A DNA stretch of 64,000 bases from Hoplostethus atlanticus (taxonomy: Eukaryota > Chordata > Actinopteri > Trachichthyiformes > Trachichthyidae): positions 30,001 to 94,000 of the forward strand of contig JAXDDX010000279.1 in assembly GCA_034670405.1 (NCBI GenBank), read 5' to 3'. Of the stretch, positions 59,307-64,000 are shown one piece after another. Both the position numbers and the translations under genes were made by a program. How positions within the stretch are numbered: position 1 is the stretch's first letter; each line of letters begins with the position of its first letter. Below the pieces are notes generated by a model that saw only the letters and a list, made by a program, of their open reading frames with translations, searched no databases and was not told the origin of the DNA.

Positions 59307-60657
59307 GCGCTGCCTGCCAGGTAGATTGCCTGGCGGTGAATGCTTTCTGTCCAAGGCCGGTGTGTATTGTTGAGGCTCTGCTATTCAGCGCGGCATGCCG
59401 ACTATCCAGGCTGCAACAAAGAGTGTGACTGGAGGAGGAAGCTCACCTCGTCACCCTCCACACCTCCTTCCTCACACCTCCATCTCTCCTATAGTCCAAC
59501 TCCCTTCGGCGCCTCACCGTACCATGACTGCATCTTTTCTGTATCTAGCGTGGCGCCGTGGCGTGAACTGAACCTTGAACCCCGACGGTTCAAACAGAGA
59601 TAAATGACAACTCCATCTACCTCATCCCTCTCACGCTCCTTTCAGTGACCACCGAGTCCTTAAAGTGGCAATGAAATCAAAAATGACTTTTTCACCTGTC
59701 CACATGGACAATAATGTTTACCTATTGAACAATGAATGGCAGAAATGTACAATTTTAAAATGTTCTTATATTTTCATACTCTTACTTCCTGGAAACAGCA
59801 TTCTGCATCAGTAGACATCCATACAACTCCACAATAACTAATATTAGAGTAAACCTGACTGTGGCTAGACGACGTTTGTCCACAACAAAACAGAAAGCAG
59901 CCTGCAGTGGGTAATGAGTCATGCCGAGGCTGGTTGGGTTCCTCCTGCAGGTGAGGAGTGGACCGGATGAGAATTCATCAGTTTGCAGAATTATTACCAA
60001 CCAATTATTCTCAATTATCTGAGACTTGGAGTGGAACAGGGAGCAGCTCCTTCCTAGAGCTCACTGGAGAAGGACCTAGCTTGCTAAGCTAGTGGGAAAC
60101 TAGCATGTGTATGTGTGTGTGTATGTGTATACGTGTGCATGTGCCGGTATATGTGTGTGCATGTCTGTCATGTCCTCTCACCTTGCCCCCATAGTCCCTG
60201 CCGTCGCGGTCCAGTTGCAGCTCGGCGGCGTGTGTGTGAGAGTGTGTGTTATGCGTGTGAGGTGTGTGTGTGTGAGGTGTGTGTGTGTGCGGCAGCGGCA
60301 GGGCCGAGTGGGGAGCCAGCGGGGGTTTGGCGGCCAGCGGGTACTTCCTGCGGAGTTCCTCAGGTGCGTCGGGGTGGAGCGCACCCAGCAGCGCCGCAGC
60401 AGCCGCTGACACCGTGACGGGCAGGTGGGAGGAGGAAAGGGACAAGCGCTGGGGGGGCGGGTCGCTCAAGTTGATTGGCTGCTGGTCCTCGGACGAGGAA
60501 GAAGAGGAAGTAGGCGTGCTGAAGTCCAGCGGGGCGGGGCCCCCGTTGCCGTTGACAACCTCTGTCTCCCTGACGACAGAGCTGTCTGTCACAGTGGAGG
60601 AGGGAGGAGTCAGGGCGGGCAGGCCATTGCCACTGCCGCTCTCTGATGAGGAGTCAT
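51089..60657 (-). CDS. nol4l: nol4l, nucleolar protein 4-like (3' part)
   Basis: Six minus-strand exons with compatible phases encode the C-terminal 479 residues of a NOL4/NOL4L family protein; upstream exons lie beyond the window. Diagnostic segments are [86 protein letters not shown] and the C-terminus [20 protein letters not shown]. Features seen: Ser/Glu-rich start, a His-Thr repeat, an Asp/His acidic run ([12 protein letters not shown]), a basic [13 protein letters not shown] patch that could act in nuclear localisation or nucleic-acid binding, and a Gly-rich linker before the conserved tail. NOL4L is poorly understood; it appears as a fusion partner of RUNX1 and PAX5 in leukaemia. I prefer NOL4L over NOL4 because of linkage with srms/ptk6 (all on human chromosome 20), but paralogue choice needs a tree. 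Confidence 0.85.
51898..52129 (-). CDS. nol4l: nol4l penultimate exon
   Basis: 232 bp, phase 0 in and 1 out. Encodes [60 protein letters not shown] and a [10 protein letters not shown] end. The acceptor is preceded by a pure run of about 18 C on the coding strand. Confidence 0.92.
52236..52750. mobile_element. Dispersed fish repeat with A-rich and G-rich interior
   Basis: Starts with CAAGGTTCAAGGTTCAAGG, then an A/TA-rich tract, G-runs, and a unit containing CAGGAGCCTGATGGCCTGTG, CTGTCTTTGAATCTGGTGGT and GGCAGCAGGCAGAACAGCTT. The latter block is widespread in fish genomes as an interspersed repeat. Family and ends are uncertain. Confidence 0.45.
53474..53587 (-). CDS. nol4l: nol4l exon, conserved helix
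   Basis: 114 bp, 38 codons, phase 0-0. Encodes [20 protein letters not shown] then [18 protein letters not shown]. Confidence 0.94.
54676..54890. repeat. 18-bp minisatellite (CTGCTCTCTGGTCTTGAC)
   Basis: About 12 copies with C/T and A/T variants in a nol4l intron. The unit is a multiple of three, so a plus-strand frame of SLVLTC repeats is open; not a gene. Confidence 0.94.
56405..56935. repeat. ATT/ACT trinucleotide array with a 168-bp duplicated block
   Basis: About 530 bp of ATT, ACT and GAT triplets. A block starting GCTACTAGTACTGATATTAA at 56581 recurs at 56749 with the same order of interruptions, a 168-bp higher-order repeat. It ends about 10 bp from the nol4l donor at 56947. Confidence 0.93.
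56948..57136 (-). CDS. nol4l: nol4l exon, conserved NOL4 core
   Basis: 189 bp, 63 codons, phase 0-0. Encodes [20 protein letters not shown] through [16 protein letters not shown], the most conserved block of the family; donor GAG|GTACCT. A 0.5-kb trinucleotide array starts about 10 bp past the donor. Confidence 0.95.
57205..58022. repeat. 30-bp minisatellite in nol4l intron
   Basis: About 27 copies of GACAGAAGGGACGGGGAGTC plus AGACGAGTCA, with shortened 20-bp and single-G-deletion variants. It fills most of the intron between the 56948-57136 and 58106-58297 exons. Confidence 0.96.
58106..58297 (-). CDS. nol4l: nol4l exon with acidic run
   Basis: 192 bp, phase 0-0 (or 183 bp if the later AG at 58290-58289 is used). 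Encodes [36 protein letters not shown] and [12 protein letters not shown]. About 84 bp of (TG)n on the coding strand ends directly at the TAG acceptor. Confidence 0.9.
58298..58383. repeat. (CA)n abutting nol4l acceptor
   Basis: About 84 bp of CA as written, (TG)n in the transcript, directly joined to the TAG acceptor. Confidence 0.97.
58384..60181. other. nol4l intron, repeat-rich
   Basis: Contains CA/GT tracts at 58853-58875 and 59247-59304 and (CAGA)n at 59065-59112. Nothing coding was recognised. Confidence 0.5.
60182..60657 (-). CDS. nol4l: nol4l exon with Ser-rich region and His-Thr repeat
   Basis: 476 bp, phase 1 in and 0 out. Acceptor CTTCCAG|ATGACTCC, donor GGCAAG|GTGAGA. Encodes [40 protein letters not shown], an Ala-rich [12 protein letters not shown], then [20 protein letters not shown] from an in-frame CA/GT-type tract, and [10 protein letters not shown]. 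Confidence 0.85.
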
Positions 60658-61064
60658 CTGGAAGGAGAGAGAGAGAGAGATTTTAATGGCAGAACGCTAT
60701 AGGCACAGAGCAGTACCAAGACTCTCCAGCAGGGGGCGCCTGCAGCTGCTTTTCCAGTGTGAAGGCATGGGGCAGACAGCTGATTGGCTGCCTGATTAGC
60801 TCTGCTCTATAATGGGCAAATGGTTCAAACTTAACAGGGGGGGTGGTGCTGAGGTGGACGGCTGTCTCCATGCAGAGTCTGGTTTACAAAAATCAGGATC
60901 TGATTTGGGATCAGGGATTCAGGATCTATTTATCTTGGCGGTATTGCTCCAGGAACACAAGTATTAGTGACACACGGGGACACGGACAGCATCTTCACAG
61001 CCACACAGCATGAGACGGTTGAACTGGTTGAACTGGGAGGATGACATAACGCTCATCCTCTAGG

Positions 61065-61537
61065 CTAGACTCTCCAGACCTCTAGACTCTCCAGACCTCT
61101 AGACCCTCTAGACTCTCCAGACCTCTAGACTCTCCAGACCTCTAGACCCTCTAGACTCTCCAGACCTCTAGACTCTCCAGACCTCTAGACTCTCCAGACC
61201 TCCAGACCCTCTAGACTCTCCAGACCTCTAGACTCTCCACACCTCTAGACTCTCCTCACCTCTAGACTCTCCAGACCTCTAGACTCTCCAGACCTCCAGA
61301 CCCTCTAGACTCTCTAGACCCTCTAGGCTCTCCAGACCTCTAGGCTCTCCAGACCTCTAGACTCTCCAGACCCTCTAGACTCTCTAGACCCTCTAGACTC
61401 TCCAGACCTCTAGACTCTCCAGACCTCCAGACCCTCTAGACTCTCTAGACCCTCTAGGCTCTCCAGACCTCTAGACTCTCTAGACCCTCTAGACTCTCCA
61501 GACCTCTAGACTCTCCAGACCTCCAGACCCTCTAGAC
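61065..61537. repeat. 17-bp minisatellite (CTCTAGACTCTCCAGAC)
   Basis: About 28 units with CCAGACC and GGCTC variants, in presumed nol4l intron. TCTAGA recurs throughout. Confidence 0.95.
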
Positions 61538-62161
61538 TGATGCCAAACTCCTTCATCAGCGTCCGCCATGCAAGCTGGGCTGAATGAAGCACTGCAGGAA
61601 AAGTGTTCAGAGGAAGAGGAGGAAGAGGAGGTCTCCAGTCTGGAGCCTGGCCAGACAACAACAGTCGACACCTCCCCCGCCTCATCATCACAGCATCATC
61701 TACCACCACCATCCTCTTCCTCCTCCCCCCACTTCATCAGCATCATCACAGCAGTATGAGAGGGACACATTCCCCACAAAACCCTCCCATCCTCCTCCTC
61801 ATTATTGCCACTATGTTCACTGGGCCTCTCGCTCTCTCTCCCCCTCTCTCTCTCTCCCTCTCTCAGCTTCAGTTTAAATCTACAAGTCACCTTTCCTACA
61901 ACACCATGACGGGATACAGCACAAAACATCACAAACACGAAAAGCCAATTTCAGCCAAACGAGGGTCACCTCTCCCCCCCCCCCAGTGTGTGTCAGTGTC
62001 TCTTTACCAGACAGGCAGGCTGCTAAATAAGTGATCATGGAATGGATGGGCTTGTGCCAAGCAGGCTGGCAGGCTGGATGGATGGCTGCCTGTCTGACCA
62101 GCTCTGGCCAGTAGGTACTTAGGTTGCATCTTCATGAATAGACCGCTGGTCCATCGCCTCA

Positions 62162-62207
<46 letters not shown>

Positions 62208-62324
62208 AAGACACACAAAAGGCGCACACACAGAACACACACATGCACACACACACACTCAACATCATGACAAGGAAGTACTGAGGGGTCACCTACAGCT
62301 GACTGGAGGGCATTTTTTTCCCTG

Positions 62325-62367
<43 letters not shown>

Positions 62368-62460
62368 CCAGCATGCATAAGCATAACCCTGGGAGTAAGA
62401 CTGCGAGGAACCCACGTGCCTCAGAGAGTGAGAGAGTATTGGGGTCAGCTTTCCTGCCTC

Positions 62461-62532
<72 letters not shown>

Positions 62533-62816
62533 GACAAAGATGGAGAAAAGAGAGAGAGACATTTTTCAATTTTATGTTTCCTTTTCTTTTATATGAACAA
62601 ACTCTATCTATCATGAAACATGAAACAAGCAGAGTGAAAGATGACAGAAGAAAGAGTGACACAGAAAGAGTGATAGAACGGTGATTGAATGGATCCGAGG
62701 AAGGGAAAGACAGAAACTGAGGGAGAGACAGCAGAGAGGAAAGATAAATGAGAGAGAGAGAAACAGAGAGCGGTGTCAAATGAATGGAGAGAAGAAGTAG
62801 AGGAATGAGGATGGTG

Positions 62817-62864
<48 letters not shown>

Positions 62865-62956
62865 ATGGTATAGAGTGTGTCATTCTGAGGGGGTGGGAGG
62901 GGTGGAGCCCAAACCACTGCATGGATGGATGGGAGGAGGAGGGAGGGCAGAGAGAG

Positions 62957-62991
<35 letters not shown>

Positions 62992-63195
62992 CATTGAGGC
63001 AGCCAGAGAAAAATACAGTATAGAGGGAGAGAGGGATTGCCAGGAGGGTGGGGGGTATAGCCCTGGCAGAAGGAAGGAGGTCAGGAGGGGGATGTGGGGG
63101 TGGGGGGTGGAGAGGAGGTCAGGGCTCAGGGAGGGGAGGGGGGGGGGGGGGGGGGGGGGCAGCGGGGAGCGAGAGGAGAGAGGAGGATGAGGGAG

Positions 63196-63236
<41 letters not shown>

Positions 63237-63467
63237 GATGGGGGAGGGGAGAGGGAGGGGTGGAAAGAGATTGAGGCAAAGGGACAGCCACGTGGGAGGG
63301 AGGGGGGAGGGAGGAAAAGGAAGAGCTATGAGGCAGAATTGGGAGGTGGTCCGATAAAAGACGAAGGGAGGGGGGGATGAGAGAGAGAGACAAAGAGAAG
63401 GAGAGGAAGAGGAAGAGATGGCTCGGTTGAGGAATAGAAAGTGAAACATTGAAGCGGGGGGGGGCAG

Positions 63468-63592
63468 TGATGGAGGGGGGAGCAGTGAGGGAGGTGAGGG
63501 GGGAGCAGTGAGGGAGGTGAGGGGGGAGCAGTGAGGGAGGTGTGGGGGGAGCAGTGAGGGAGGTGAGGGGGGAGCAGTGAGGGAGCCAGGGA
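63468..63592. repeat. 23-bp minisatellite (GAGGGAGGTGAGGGGGGAGC-AGT)
   Basis: About five G-rich units in near-perfect tandem; the G-strand could form quadruplexes. Confidence 0.9.
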
Positions 63593-64000
63593 GGTGCAGC
63601 AGCCACAGTGTATATTTATGAGTATGTAAGGAGTATTCAAGCGTGGAGGAGGAGGAGGAGGAGGCCGACCTGATCCTGCTCAACACAAATCCCTCAGTAG
63701 CAAGACCACCGGCACCGCCTCTCCATCCTCCCTCCATCCTTCTATCCCTCCCTCCCTCCATCCTTCCATCCCTCCCTCCATCCTTCCATCCCTCCCTGTA
63801 TCTCTCCTTCCCTGCCTGACAACACATTGTAGGACCTCTGCTCTCTCTCTCTAGATCTCAAAGAGACAAATGTTTCCAGTCCTCCTCCTCCTCCTCCTCC
63901 TCTACCTCCATCACCTCTCTCTGTCCTCTCCCTCTCTCTTCCTTCTCTCCTCCAAAGTTATCCATCCGTCCTTCCTGTCTCCTTTCTGAAACCAGGGTTA

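Larger units (their letters stand above)
60658..64000. other. Probable nol4l intron to window end
   Basis: No further nol4l exon was found. It holds the 17-bp array at 61065-61537, CA tracts at 62162-62204 and 62328-62366, (GA)n at 62467-62529, 62821-62860, 62953-62990 and 63201-63230, a G-run of about 29 at 63131-63159, and a 23-bp array near 63468-63590. Long open frames here are products of low-complexity (CT)n/(CCCT)n sequence. Confidence 0.5.

Noticed and set aside
61506-61712. Minus-strand segment LAWRTLMKEFGISLEGLE as a possible upstream nol4l exon
   Set aside because: No similarity to NOL4 proteins, runs directly into the 17-bp satellite and lacks a proper donor.
62776-63827. Long minus-strand Pro/Ser/Leu-rich open frames (up to 276 codons)
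   Set aside because: Composed of (CT)n, CCCT and G-run low complexity in several overlapping frames; no conserved block and no match to nol4l exons.

Overview
The window is a vertebrate, almost certainly teleost fish, nuclear locus. It has GT-AG spliced genes with compact kinase exons, very dense (CA)n/(GT)n, (GA)n and minisatellite arrays, and degenerate fish-type transposable elements. I recognise three genes, all on the minus strand. In order of transcription they are the 3' part of nol4l (about 60.7 to 51.1 kb, 5' exons outside the window), a complete srms gene (41.4 to 27.9 kb) and a ptk6 gene (24.9 to 16.3 kb). srms and ptk6 are a head-to-tail tandem pair of Frk-family (Src-related) SH3-SH2-tyrosine kinases. 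Each has eight coding exons, and exon 2 (122 bp) and exon 6 (182 bp) have the same length in both, as expected for an old tandem duplication. The srms-then-ptk6 order matches human 20q13.33.

Layout: 0-16.3 kb has no recognised gene. It holds a LINE reverse-transcriptase relic, a 2.1 kb minisatellite with a 321-bp higher-order repeat, 9-bp and 29-bp arrays, several foldback or MITE-like elements, and two orphan exon-like segments. 16.3-24.9 kb is ptk6, which carries a one-base frameshift in exon 4. 24.9-27.9 kb is the ptk6/srms intergenic stretch, with a multi-palindromic element and a broken Myb/SANT-like ORF. 27.9-41.4 kb is srms, with intact motifs and a MITE beside exon 3. 41.4-51.1 kb holds the srms upstream region and a probable long nol4l 3' UTR. 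51.1-60.7 kb is the six 3'-most nol4l coding exons, with large satellite arrays in the introns. 60.7-64 kb looks like nol4l intron.

Biology: PTK6 and SRMS are non-receptor tyrosine kinases; NOL4L is a poorly characterised, probably nuclear protein. I see no operon, CRISPR, prophage or other self-contained new system. The points most worth checking are the ptk6 frameshift, the (TG)n tracts abutting 3' splice sites of srms exon 6 and a nol4l exon, the satellite-borne His-Thr repeat inside nol4l coding sequence, the 321-bp higher-order repeat, and the MITE families. All exon boundaries are read from splice motifs, codon phase and protein similarity recalled from family knowledge; no alignment was run.
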